Below, one piece after another: positions 1 to 5,686 of a DNA stretch of 11,333 bases; the first letter of the stretch is position 1, and every line of letters starts with the position of its first letter. The DNA comes from JAVZGQ01 sp038998365 (GTDB lineage Archaea > Aenigmatarchaeota > Aenigmatarchaeia > CG10238-14 > SCSR01), in NCBI GenBank assembly GCA_038998365.1, contig JAVZHJ010000025.1:1-11333 (forward strand), read 5' to 3'. The notes under the pieces were generated by a model. The model was given only the letters and a program-made list of their open reading frames with translations. It was not told the origin of the DNA and ran no database searches. The position numbers were made by a program, and so were the translations under genes.

Positions 1-279
1 TTCTTGGTTGATTCTGTTGAAGGGCACAGAAGGTTTAGAAAACCAAAGATATTTGAGATCGTTTATAATGATTTGATTAACAGAGCCAAGTCAAGAGGTA
101 GTGATTTGATTATTTTCAATCAAAATGTTGGTAATAAAACTCCTCAAGAATTCTTGGCTTACCTTAAACAAATTGGGTTAAAGGAAGAAGAAATTAGAAT
201 GAAGTTTAATACTGATTGTTATCTTGAAGCCAATAAATGGAAGGTAAAAGGTTATGTGGTTAGGTTTAATTCTAAATAG
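1..279 (+). CDS. Unrecognised protein, C-terminal part (5' end outside window)
   Basis: The reading frame is open from the first base of the window to a TAG stop at 277-279, so this is probably the 3' end of a longer gene; the TTG at position 4 need not be a start. The visible 92 residues are basic and soluble, with no membrane segment or signal peptide. They alternate predicted helix (around FEIVYNDLINRAKSRG) and strand (DLIIFNQNVG), then a helix ending in YLKQIGL and a late strand (KGYVVRF). This order loosely resembles the C-terminal half of a GNAT acetyltransferase, but no acetyl-CoA loop is visible and the resemblance is weak. It is followed 31 bases later by the HIT gene on the same strand, which appears to have its own promoter. 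Function unknown. Confidence 0.55.
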   Translation, partial: FLVDSVEGHRRFRKPKIFEIVYNDLINRAKSRGSDLIIFNQNVGNKTPQEFLAYLKQIGLKEEEIRMKFNTDCYLEANKWKVKGYVVRFNSK

Positions 280-280
280 A

Positions 281-289
281 AATTTATCT
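281..289 (+). promoter_or_regulatory. TATA-like promoter element for the HIT gene
   Basis: AATTTATCT lies about 26 bases (centre) before the ATG at 311, and no Shine-Dalgarno-like sequence lies between them. This is the spacing expected for an archaeal TATA box that drives a leaderless or nearly leaderless mRNA. A second AT-rich block at 291-301 is too close to the ATG to serve. Inferred from spacing only. Confidence 0.4.
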
Positions 290-310
290 TTACATATAAA
301 ATAGATAATT

Positions 311-820
311 ATGGAAGAAAAGCCTTGTGTATTTTGTCAGATAGTTGCTAAAAAAATTCCTGCTAGAATTGTTTATGAAGATGAAAATTTTATGGCTTTC
401 CTTGACATAAGGCCTTTAAATCCTGGTCATACTTTGCTAATACCAAAGAAACATTATCGTTGGGTTTATGATGTTGAAAATTTCGAGGAAATGTGGAAAG
501 CTGTGAAGAAAGTTACTTATGCTATAATTTCAGCTTTAAACCCAATTTCAGTTTCTTACGCAACCTTAGGCTTTGAAGTTCAGCATGCTCACATCTGGAT
601 CATACCAAGATTTGAAAATGATAAGCATGGAGGAGCAATAGATTGGACTGCTGTTAAAGAAATTCCTCCTCAGCAAATGGATGAAATTGCCAAAAGGATA
701 AGGGAAAAAATTCCTGAAGAGCCGAAGAAAGTTGAAGAAAAGAAAGAAGAGCCAAAAGAAGAAAAGCAGAGAAGTGAAGAGGAAGTTTGGTTGATAAAAA
801 GAGAGCTTGAGCTCACTTAG
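311..820 (+). CDS. HIT-family nucleotide-binding hydrolase with charged C-terminal tail
   Basis: A 169-residue HIT (histidine triad) protein. These enzymes hydrolyse or transfer nucleotidyl groups from substrates such as AMP-amidates or dinucleoside polyphosphates. The N-terminus has the CxxC pair (C6, C9) that with H48 is typical of zinc-binding HIT proteins, then FLDIRPLNPGHTLLIPKKHY. The triad reads QHAHIWIIPR at 91-100: H92 and the nucleophile-position H94 are present, but the third histidine is replaced by W96. Residues 112-125 still look like HIT family sequence, but about 133-157 form a Lys/Glu-rich, probably disordered tail that the family core lacks. The ATG start fits a TATA-like box 26 bases upstream. 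The stop overlaps that of the convergent HAD gene. The family is clear; the substrate is not. Confidence 0.9.
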   Translation: MEEKPCVFCQIVAKKIPARIVYEDENFMAFLDIRPLNPGHTLLIPKKHYRWVYDVENFEEMWKAVKKVTYAIISALNPISVSYATLGFEVQHAHIWIIPRFENDKHGGAIDWTAVKEIPPQQMDEIAKRIREKIPEEPKKVEEKKEEPKEEKQRSEEEVWLIKRELELT

Positions 821-1479
821 CTTTGATACAATTTTTCGATTAAAGGTAAAAGCTGAGAGTAATTCTTGATTAAAAAACAATCCTTGTTATCAACTTTTTT
901 CAAGTAGCTTTTTCTCTTTGGATCAAAAACTATGCACTTAACCAGACCACAAGGATCGGCATCATCGCCAACATAAATTATTTCATCGTAGCTGATAGAA
1001 AGTTTTTCAGAAATTTTTTCAATCATTTTCTTCTTTCTAGAAAATCTGGAAATTTTCCCCATTAGTTTCCCTTCTTTTATTTCAACTTCATTCGAGCAAA
1101 CAACATCAACGCTCAATATTTGAGCAGCGTATCTTGGCTGAATTTGAATGTTTTCTGTGACTATACCAACTCTTACTCCTTTCTCTTTCAGTTTTTTAAT
1201 CACATCTTCTATACCATAAACCAAATTTTCTTGAGTTGTTCTTGAGACGTAATCTTTAATTAAATCTTCTCTTGCTCCCTTTAAAGAATGGAGTAAAAGC
1301 ATGTAAGCAAATGGCTCCAAGAATGGTAAAATCTTACCTTCGGTATAGGCTTTCACCATTTTGTTGGCTAAATTCCTCAAAATTTTTGATTGATTGAATT
1401 TTTCAAAACATTTGAAAGTATACTCTCTCCTAGCTATTGCCCCATCGTAATCGAAAAGCACCAAAATTTCTTGAGGCAT
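817..1479 (-). CDS. HAD-superfamily phosphatase (SerB/PGP-like)
   Basis: A haloacid dehalogenase-type hydrolase, probably a small-molecule phosphatase, of 220 residues from the preferred start. Motif I is FDYDGA with D10 (nucleophile) and D12; motif II is GIVTEN with T108; a basic stretch RKKK near 148-151 probably supplies the motif III lysine; motif IV is YVGDDADP with D172 and D173. Residues of roughly 15-95 form a helical cap. The frame opens 18 bases earlier at an ATG at 1497, but that ATG is only about 10 bases from the TATA-like element at 1503-1513, whereas the ATG at 1479 lies 29 bases from it; the shorter form is therefore preferred. The gene is convergent with the HIT gene, sharing stop-codon bases 818-819, and divergent from the tRNA gene. 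Substrate unknown. Confidence 0.85.
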   Translation of the reverse strand: MPQEILVLFDYDGAIARREYTFKCFEKFNQSKILRNLANKMVKAYTEGKILPFLEPFAYMLLLHSLKGAREDLIKDYVSRTTQENLVYGIEDVIKKLKEKGVRVGIVTENIQIQPRYAAQILSVDVVCSNEVEIKEGKLMGKISRFSRKKKMIEKISEKLSISYDEIIYVGDDADPCGLVKCIVFDPKRKSYLKKVDNKDCFLIKNYSQLLPLIEKLYQS

Positions 1480-1481
1480 AG

Positions 1482-1493
1482 TTTTAAAATAAA
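1482..1493 (+). promoter_or_regulatory. TATA-like element for tRNA-Gly
   Basis: TTTTAAAATAAA is centred about 30 bases before the first base of the tRNA, the normal place for an archaeal tRNA TATA box. It lies just upstream of the preferred HAD start codon on the other strand, which also argues against the longer HAD reading. Inferred from position and composition. Confidence 0.45.
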
Positions 1494-1502
1494 ACATTAG
1501 CT

Positions 1503-1513
1503 ATTTATTTTTA
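1503..1513 (-). promoter_or_regulatory. TATA-like element for the HAD phosphatase gene
   Basis: On the minus strand this reads TAAAAATAAAT, centred 29 bases before the ATG at 1479. No Shine-Dalgarno-like sequence precedes that ATG, so a leaderless mRNA is likely. It interleaves with the tRNA promoter in the same 36-base region. Confidence 0.4.
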
Positions 1514-1517
1514 TCAA

Positions 1518-1592
1518 GCGCCGATGGTCCAGCCTGGTCTAAGACCCGAGCCTTCCAAGCTCGAGACGCGGGTTCAAATCCCGCTCGGCGCA
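1518..1592 (+). tRNA. tRNA-Gly (anticodon UCC)
   Basis: A full cloverleaf can be drawn. The acceptor stem 1518-1524 (GCGCCGA) pairs at all seven positions with 1585-1591 (TCGGCGC). The D stem is GTCC/AGAC with three pairs and an 11-base loop holding GG. The anticodon stem CGAGC/GCTCG is perfect, with loop CTTCCAA giving anticodon TCC at 1554-1556, which reads glycine GGA/GGG. The variable loop is 4 bases, and the T arm is GCGGG-TTCAAAT-CCCGC. The discriminator base is A1592; CCA is not encoded (CAG follows). There is no intron. It is the only RNA gene seen in the window. Confidence 0.96.
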
Positions 1593-1611
1593 CAGAATTT
1601 TTAAAATTCTG
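1593..1611 (+). terminator. AT-rich palindrome after tRNA, possible 3' end signal
   Basis: CAGAATTTT and AAAATTCTG are perfect 9-base inverted copies around a single T, starting directly after the tRNA discriminator base. The central T-run (1598-1602) could act as an archaeal T-rich terminator for the tRNA. The arms leave almost no loop, so a full hairpin would lose several inner pairs. Role inferred from position. Confidence 0.3.
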
Positions 1612-1653
1612 ATTTGCCAAAACTGTAGTTAATAAACATAGAAAGGTTTGAAC

Positions 1654-2373
1654 TTAACTATACAACCTTCCAATGAATTCTTCTATCTTTTCGGGATGAT
1701 CCTCAAAATAAGTCCCAACAACAACTTTATTTGCTCCAGAATCAAAGAATTTTTTCACTTCTTCAGGAGAGTTTATCCCGCCACCAACTATTATTTCCAT
1801 TTTTTCAGGCAAAATTTTTCTTGATTTTATCACTACTTCTGGACTTACACATTTTTTTGAACCAGAACCTGCTTCAAAATATATACCTTTCTCTTTTGGT
1901 AAATTCTTCAAATATCTTTTGACAATGGAAATTATTTCTTCTTCCTCCAAAGGCAGAGAGCCAAGCTTTTTACCAACAGTTGAGTTTGATCCAAGTGTGA
2001 TGTAAGCGTAATCTTCCGATTTTTTATCTCTTGATATAAAATCAAAAAAACTGGTTAAAAGCTTGCCAAGTTTCACATAAGCATGCATGTACCATTTAGT
2101 ACAATTCAAGAGAATTGGCCTGAAGATTCTTTTAGCATTTTTGTAGCAGAAAGCATGATCCAATCTGCCTGGAAAAACAACTATTTCTGAAATTCTTTCA
2201 TCTCTCAAAATTTTAGTGAAATAGTTGATGGTTTGAAAGTTGGTTTTGGAAGTACCTATCCAAACTTCAACTCCATAATCATTTATCAAATCTTTGTACT
2301 CTATGCAACTTTTAGCTACAGAATAGGCTTGCGGCTTGTCAGGATCAATCAATATACAAAGTTTTTTAGTCAA
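1654..2373 (-). CDS. Geranylgeranylglyceryl phosphate synthase (PcrB/GGGPS family)
   Basis: A TIM-barrel prenyltransferase of 239 residues. The family joins geranylgeranyl diphosphate to sn-glycerol-1-phosphate, making the first ether bond of archaeal membrane lipids. Visible family marks are ILIDPDK at 7-13, the strand-loop EIVVFPGRLDH at 63-73, YFEAGSGS at 165-172, IVGGGINSPEEV at 195-206 and GANKVVVGTYFE at 213-224, the last three forming the phosphate-binding side of the barrel. Length is normal for the family. The only workable start is TTG at 2373, since a stop lies four codons upstream. It follows the radical SAM gene by 9 bases, so the two are probably co-transcribed from the right. 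Bacterial PcrB homologues use heptaprenyl diphosphate; the archaeal setting favours the geranylgeranyl substrate. Confidence 0.88.
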   Translation of the reverse strand: MTKKLCILIDPDKPQAYSVAKSCIEYKDLINDYGVEVWIGTSKTNFQTINYFTKILRDERISEIVVFPGRLDHAFCYKNAKRIFRPILLNCTKWYMHAYVKLGKLLTSFFDFISRDKKSEDYAYITLGSNSTVGKKLGSLPLEEEEIISIVKRYLKNLPKEKGIYFEAGSGSKKCVSPEVVIKSRKILPEKMEIIVGGGINSPEEVKKFFDSGANKVVVGTYFEDHPEKIEEFIGRLYS

Positions 2374-2374
2374 G

Positions 2375-2379
2375 TCACC
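2375..2379 (-). promoter_or_regulatory. Shine-Dalgarno-like GGTGA with very short spacing to TTG start
   Basis: On the minus strand GGTGA is followed by one base and then the TTG start of the GGGP synthase. The match to the archaeal anti-Shine-Dalgarno is good, but the spacing is shorter than at the other sites in this window (about 4-6 bases). It supports start at this TTG but leaves some doubt about efficiency. Confidence 0.35.
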
Positions 2380-2382
2380 ACA

Positions 2383-3186
2383 TTAAATTAAAGAATTAAA
2401 AGAATTAATTTTTAATCCTTTCAACCTTTTAGAAACGTGAGGATAAACTATAAGAGATTCGAATTCAATTTTTTCTGGCAAACTATCATCTATTTCTCTC
2501 AATTTTTTCTTAAGAGAAGAAATTTTGTTTTTGTCTACGAGATCAATCAAAATAGCTGGATGGCATGGAATATCATTAGCGAGACAATACTCCAAAGCTT
2601 GGAGTTGCAGTTTAAATTCTTCAGGCTTTGCTCCAGTTAGCCTTGAAAAATCCACTTCATCACAACCTTTCAAAGAAATTCTTACATACAAATTTTCAAA
2701 TTTCTTAAGATCTTTCACATAGCTTTCATCAGCACCAAGCAAAATTCCATTTGTCTCCAAAATGAAAGTTAAGTTTTTCGGAATTTCTTCTAGAACTGAA
2801 ATCAAATGTTCTCTTGAAATTGTAGGCTCATTTCCTGTTATTCTTGCTTGCTTGAAGCCAAATTTCTTTGCTATTTCTTTCAGCTTTGAAGCCACTTCTT
2901 CTGGGCTATAAAATTTCCCGATTTTCCCTTCTCTTGCTAAATCATTGCTCCAACAATAAACACAACGCAAATTGCAACCAACACAATCAGCTGAAGCTAT
3001 TCCACCATAGAATTTTGCTGGCCTGAAGCGGTAGTATTTTCTAAAAGTTTTTCCCTCCACTTTTTCGGTTGTTTGTCTTTCAATGATTTTTGATAATTCT
3101 ATAGCATCATACATAAGGAAGATTAGCGCAAGAGAGTTTTTAATCTTTTGGTTGACATAATCTTTTAATCTTTTTAAATCAAACAT
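2383..3186 (-). CDS. Radical SAM protein (resembles archaeal COG5014-type)
   Basis: A radical SAM enzyme of up to 267 residues. Its CxxxCxxC cluster-binding motif is C71-NLR-C75-VY-C78, with an additional C68, in the segment FYGGIASADCVGCNLRCVYCWS. Downstream are RITGNEPTISREH at 115-127 (normally GGEP; here GNEP), ILETNG at 142-147 and YVRISLKG at 167-174, as expected for a radical SAM barrel. The segment around ADCVGCNLRC resembles the uncharacterised archaeal COG5014 group; this is from memory, not a search. Start is uncertain: the ATG at 3186 gives the full frame, but an in-frame ATG at 3114 has a TATA-like block (minus-strand ATTAAAAA, 3137-3144) exactly 26 bases upstream. It ends 9 bases before GGGP synthase. 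Substrate unknown. Confidence 0.82.
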   Translation of the reverse strand: MFDLKRLKDYVNQKIKNSLALIFLMYDAIELSKIIERQTTEKVEGKTFRKYYRFRPAKFYGGIASADCVGCNLRCVYCWSNDLAREGKIGKFYSPEEVASKLKEIAKKFGFKQARITGNEPTISREHLISVLEEIPKNLTFILETNGILLGADESYVKDLKKFENLYVRISLKGCDEVDFSRLTGAKPEEFKLQLQALEYCLANDIPCHPAILIDLVDKNKISSLKKKLREIDDSLPEKIEFESLIVYPHVSKRLKGLKINSFNSLI

Positions 3187-3203
3187 TCCTTAAACTATTG
3201 TAT

Positions 3204-3209
3204 AGGTGG
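3204..3209 (+). promoter_or_regulatory. Shine-Dalgarno site deciding the TTG start of uS8
   Basis: AGGTGG lies four bases before the TTG at 3214. Because no ATG or GTG fits the known N-terminus of uS8, this site decides the start. A TTTTAAAT block at 3172-3179 could be the TATA box, giving a short leader. Confidence 0.5.
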
Positions 3210-3213
3210 GAGC

Positions 3214-3600
3214 TTGAACAAGGACAATTTGGCAGATGCTCTGGTAGCAATAAAGAATGCTGAGAAAGTAGGAAAAAGGGAATGTGTTATTCCGGCATCT
3301 AAGCTGATAAAATCTGTGCTGAAAATCTTACAGAGTAAAGATTACATAGGTCAATTTGAGTTCATAGACGATGGTAAGTCAGGGAAATTCAGGGTAGAGC
3401 TTAAAGGCAAAATAATAGATTGTAATGCCATCAAACCAAGGTTTTCTGTAAGGATAGATGAGTTTGAAAAATTTGAGAAAAGATTTTTGCCTGCAAGAGA
3501 CATAGGCATTTTGATAGTCTCAACTCCAAAAGGAATAATCGACCATAAAAAGGCTAAAGAGCTAAGAACTGGGGGCAAACTTTTGGCCTATTGTTATTAG
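3214..3600 (+). CDS. Small ribosomal subunit protein uS8 (S8)
   Basis: A 128-residue uS8, which binds the central domain of 16S rRNA early in small-subunit assembly. The N-terminus NLADALVAIKNAEKVGKRECVIPASKL is archaeal-type, and the C-terminus has DIGILIVSTPKGIIDHKKAKELRTGGKLLAYCY, with the conserved STPKG loop and GG-LLAY ending. Length fits archaeal uS8 (about 130). The start is TTG with AGGTGG four bases upstream. It is the first gene of the cluster here: immediately upstream is a divergent radical SAM gene, not uS14 as is usual. The next gene, uL6, begins 9 bases after the stop. Confidence 0.95.
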   Translation: MNKDNLADALVAIKNAEKVGKRECVIPASKLIKSVLKILQSKDYIGQFEFIDDGKSGKFRVELKGKIIDCNAIKPRFSVRIDEFEKFEKRFLPARDIGILIVSTPKGIIDHKKAKELRTGGKLLAYCY

Positions 3601-3609
3601 GTGGTTTTT

Positions 3610-4134
3610 ATGGTTTCAACTGAAGTGAAAATTCCAGAAAATGTGAAGGTAGAAGTTGAAGGGAAAAAAGTAAAAGTTTCTGGAGAAAAGGGAGAACTTG
3701 AGAGAAGTTTTGCCGAAAAAGGAATAAAAATTGAAGTGGCTGAAGGAAAAATTGTTATATCTTCCGAGTCTGAGAGGAAAAAATTTAGGGCTTTGGTTGG
3801 AACAATTGCTGCTCACATTAAAAACATGATTGAAGGAGTTACAAAAGGCTTCACTTACAAGCTTAGGGTTGTTTATTCTCATTTCCCAGTAACAGTTAAA
3901 GTTGAAGGTGATAAAATTTTGATTCAAAATTTTTTGGGTGAAAGAGTGCCAAGAGTTGCAAAGATTGTGGGCAAAACTCAAGTAAAAGTTGAAGGACAAG
4001 AAATAACTGTTTCTGGAACCAACATAGAAGAAGTTGGTCAGACTGCAGCAAACATAGAGCAAGCTTGCAGAATTGTAGGCTACGATAGAAGAAAATTCAT
4101 GGATGGAATTTACATAGTCAGCAAAGGCGAATGA
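3610..4134 (+). CDS. Large ribosomal subunit protein uL6 (L6)
   Basis: A 174-residue uL6, a 23S rRNA-binding protein near the sarcin-ricin loop and factor-binding site. The N-terminal repeat contains EVKIPENVKVEVEGKKVKVSGEKGELERSF, and the second contains the archaeal/eukaryotic NFLGERVPRVAKIVGKTQVKVEGQEI, ending in AANIEQACRIVGYDRRKFMDGIYIV. The ATG at 3610 is chosen because GGTGG at 3600-3604, which overlaps the uS8 stop, lies five bases upstream; an in-frame GTG at 3601 directly abuts that stop and is less likely. The gene ends one base before the stop of the convergent minus-strand gene, so the usual uL6-eL32 link is broken here. Confidence 0.95.
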   Translation: MVSTEVKIPENVKVEVEGKKVKVSGEKGELERSFAEKGIKIEVAEGKIVISSESERKKFRALVGTIAAHIKNMIEGVTKGFTYKLRVVYSHFPVTVKVEGDKILIQNFLGERVPRVAKIVGKTQVKVEGQEITVSGTNIEEVGQTAANIEQACRIVGYDRRKFMDGIYIVSKGE

Positions 4135-4135
4135 C

Positions 4136-4846
4136 TTAATGCTTCATTAAAATATCCACAAGCCTGTCACAAAATTCAAGTTGAGGCAACATACTCTCAC
4201 TACTCCCTCCTTTTAACCAAAAGCTTATCACGTTTTCACCTTTTATTTCTCCAATAAGTTTTTCTATTTCTTTGCTTTCTTTAGAATTGAACTCTGCACT
4301 TACTTCAAAGTCAAAGTCTATGCTTAAGTCTAATGGCTTTTTTGGCAATGATTTATAGAGTTCATCAATGTTTTCAATCACTTTTTCACAAGCTCCTTTG
4401 TCTGTTTTAAAAAATTCCTTTCTTGGAGTTCTCAAACAATAAAAATGAATTTTATCTTTCTTTTCATCTGGAATTAATGTGTATTCTATATTGTCAGGAT
4501 GTATGAAAGAAGGGAGAATCAAATGAACATCAACATTTCTTTTCTTCAACAACCAATAAACCCAATTATTGTCTTCTGGCCTATTAGCTATATTGCAACA
4601 CATATCAGTGTGAGAATCAAAAATTATAATTGTTGGTAAATCTGAAAGCATTCCTGAGTAATGGTGATCATAATTAAAACCCAGTAGAAGTGTTCCTGGT
4701 TGGAGTCTTTCGTAGCTTGAATAATGTTCAGGTTTTACACCTTCGTGTGGAATTGGATATGGAAACAATTCTAAGCCATATTTTTCGCTCAAATTTTTTG
4801 AAAATTCATGAAGTTCAGAACCAATGAATGTTATTCTCTTTAACAT
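4136..4846 (-). CDS. Arginase/ureohydrolase-fold-like metal hydrolase (UPF0489-like), uncertain
   Basis: A 236-residue protein from the preferred start. Metal-binding marks of the arginase/deacetylase fold appear in order: GFNYDHHYSG (D60, H61, H62), IIIFDSHTDM (D77, H79, D81) and DLSIDFDFE (D177, D179), comparable to the GGDHS, DAHxD and SIDxD motifs of ureohydrolases. The spacing and other residues are divergent, and uncharacterised UPF0489 proteins may be closer than true agmatinases; its substrate is unknown. The ATG at 4846 is preferred to one at 4870 because TTTAAAAT sits 26 bases upstream of it. It shares a short divergent promoter region with the NUDIX gene and converges on uL6 with one base between stops. 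It breaks the ribosomal cluster. Confidence 0.6.
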   Translation of the reverse strand: MLKRITFIGSELHEFSKNLSEKYGLELFPYPIPHEGVKPEHYSSYERLQPGTLLLGFNYDHHYSGMLSDLPTIIIFDSHTDMCCNIANRPEDNNWVYWLLKKRNVDVHLILPSFIHPDNIEYTLIPDEKKDKIHFYCLRTPRKEFFKTDKGACEKVIENIDELYKSLPKKPLDLSIDFDFEVSAEFNSKESKEIEKLIGEIKGENVISFWLKGGSSESMLPQLEFCDRLVDILMKH

Positions 4847-4860
4847 AATGAAAATAAAAG

Positions 4861-4877
4861 AATTTATCATTTTAAAT
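4861..4877. promoter_or_regulatory. Overlapping divergent TATA-like elements
   Basis: One AT block serves two directions. On the plus strand AATTTATC (4861-4868) is about 28 bases before the NUDIX ATG at 4894; on the minus strand ATTTAAAAT (about 4868-4876) is 26 bases before the ATG at 4846. Neither gene has a Shine-Dalgarno site, in line with leaderless mRNAs. The two promoters would compete for TBP/TFB, so coordinated or exclusive expression is possible. Inference from spacing. Confidence 0.4.
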
Positions 4878-4893
4878 CAAATAACTTTTACAC

Positions 4894-5343
4894 ATGAGCA
4901 AGCTGAATGAATTGAAGAGAGCAAGATTTCCCACAGTTGACATAATCATAGAAAAAAATGGAAAAATAGTTTTGATTAAGAGGAAGAAAGAACCATTTAA
5001 AGATAAGCTTGTGTTGCCTGGTGGCCATGTGGAAGAAAATGAAACTGTGGAAGAAGCTGCAATCAGGGAAGCAAAAGAAGAAACTTCTCTTGATGTTAAG
5101 CTTAAAGGAATTCTAGGCGTTTACTCTGAACCAAAAAGAGACCCTCGCTACCCAACAATTTCAACAGTTTTCATTGCTGAGCCTCTGAATAAAAAAATTG
5201 AAGCTGGCTCTGATGCAGCAAAAGCTGAATGGTTTGAAGTGAAGAGAATTGATTTTAAGAATTTAGGCTTCGATCATTCAAAAATTTTAAAAGACTATTT
5301 AAAATATAAGGAAAAAGGAGGAACTTATTGGTCTAAAAGGTGA
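4894..5343 (+). CDS. NUDIX hydrolase (ADP-ribose pyrophosphatase-like)
   Basis: A 149-residue NUDIX enzyme, a family that cleaves nucleoside diphosphates linked to another group. The NUDIX box runs from G44 to L66: G44, E50, R58-E59 and E62-E63 are all in place, so the Mg-binding glutamates are intact; the usual glycine near the end of the box is S65. After the box comes GVYSEPKRDPRYPTIS (75-90), which resembles archaeal ADP-ribose pyrophosphatases such as that of Methanocaldococcus. The substrate is likely ADP-ribose, but this is inference. The start is ATG with a TATA-like box about 28 bases upstream and no Shine-Dalgarno site. The TGA stop lies inside the ribosome-binding site of eL32, so both are probably on one mRNA. 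Confidence 0.88.
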   Translation: MSKLNELKRARFPTVDIIIEKNGKIVLIKRKKEPFKDKLVLPGGHVEENETVEEAAIREAKEETSLDVKLKGILGVYSEPKRDPRYPTISTVFIAEPLNKKIEAGSDAAKAEWFEVKRIDFKNLGFDHSKILKDYLKYKEKGGTYWSKR

Positions 5344-5347
5344 TGCC

Positions 5348-5686
5348 ATGAATCCAAGGAAAAAGCCGGAGTTCAGGAGATGGTTGAGTGAAAGCTTGAA
5401 AAGACTTAAGCCAAGCTGGAGAAGGCCAAGAGGAATGCATAGCAAAATTCGTGTGAGAAAAAAAGGAAAGCTAAAGATGCCAAGCGTTGGCTACGGTGCT
5501 CCTAAGAATTTGAGGTATTTGCATCCTTCAGGCTTTCAAGAAGTTTTGGTTTCAAGCTTGAAAGATTTGGAGAAAGTTGATGCTAGCAAGCAAGCGATAA
5601 AAATTGCCCACACTGTTGGTAAAAAGAAAAGAGCAGAAATTTTAAAGAGGGCTGAAGAGTTGAAGATAAAAGTTTTAAATCCCTAA
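5348..5686 (+). CDS. Large ribosomal subunit protein eL32 (L32e)
   Basis: A 112-residue archaeal/eukaryotic-type large-subunit protein with no bacterial homologue. The family core is clear: KPEFRRWL, SWRRPRGMHSKIRVRKKGK, SVGYGAPKNLRYLHPSGFQEVLV, then AIKIAHTVGKKKRAEIL and a C-terminal KVLNP. It has only a few residues before KPEFRR, so it lacks the N-terminal extension found in longer archaeal forms. GGTGA at 5339-5343, which includes the NUDIX stop, is four bases before the ATG. Normally it is flanked by uL6 and eL19; here the NUDIX gene precedes it and a homing-endonuclease-like gene follows after about 167 bases. Confidence 0.95.
   Translation: MNPRKKPEFRRWLSESLKRLKPSWRRPRGMHSKIRVRKKGKLKMPSVGYGAPKNLRYLHPSGFQEVLVSSLKDLEKVDASKQAIKIAHTVGKKKRAEILKRAEELKIKVLNP

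Noticed and set aside
721..790. GAA/AAA-rich purine tract as a DNA repeat element
   Set aside because: It is irregular and explained by Lys/Glu codons of the HIT tail; the similar tract at the start of uS5 is likewise coding.
1480..1497. Six extra N-terminal residues of the HAD phosphatase
   Set aside because: The ATG at 1497 is too close to its TATA-like element and the extra segment overlaps the tRNA promoter; start at 1479 preferred.
1600..1653. Box C/D-type small RNA after the tRNA
   Set aside because: A CTGA is present at 1609-1612 but no C box (RTGATGA) lies at a suitable distance before it.
3616..4062. 148-codon minus-strand frame across uL6
   Set aside because: Rich in Asn, Phe and Ser, as expected from the antisense of Lys/Glu-rich coding; uL6 on the plus strand is certain.
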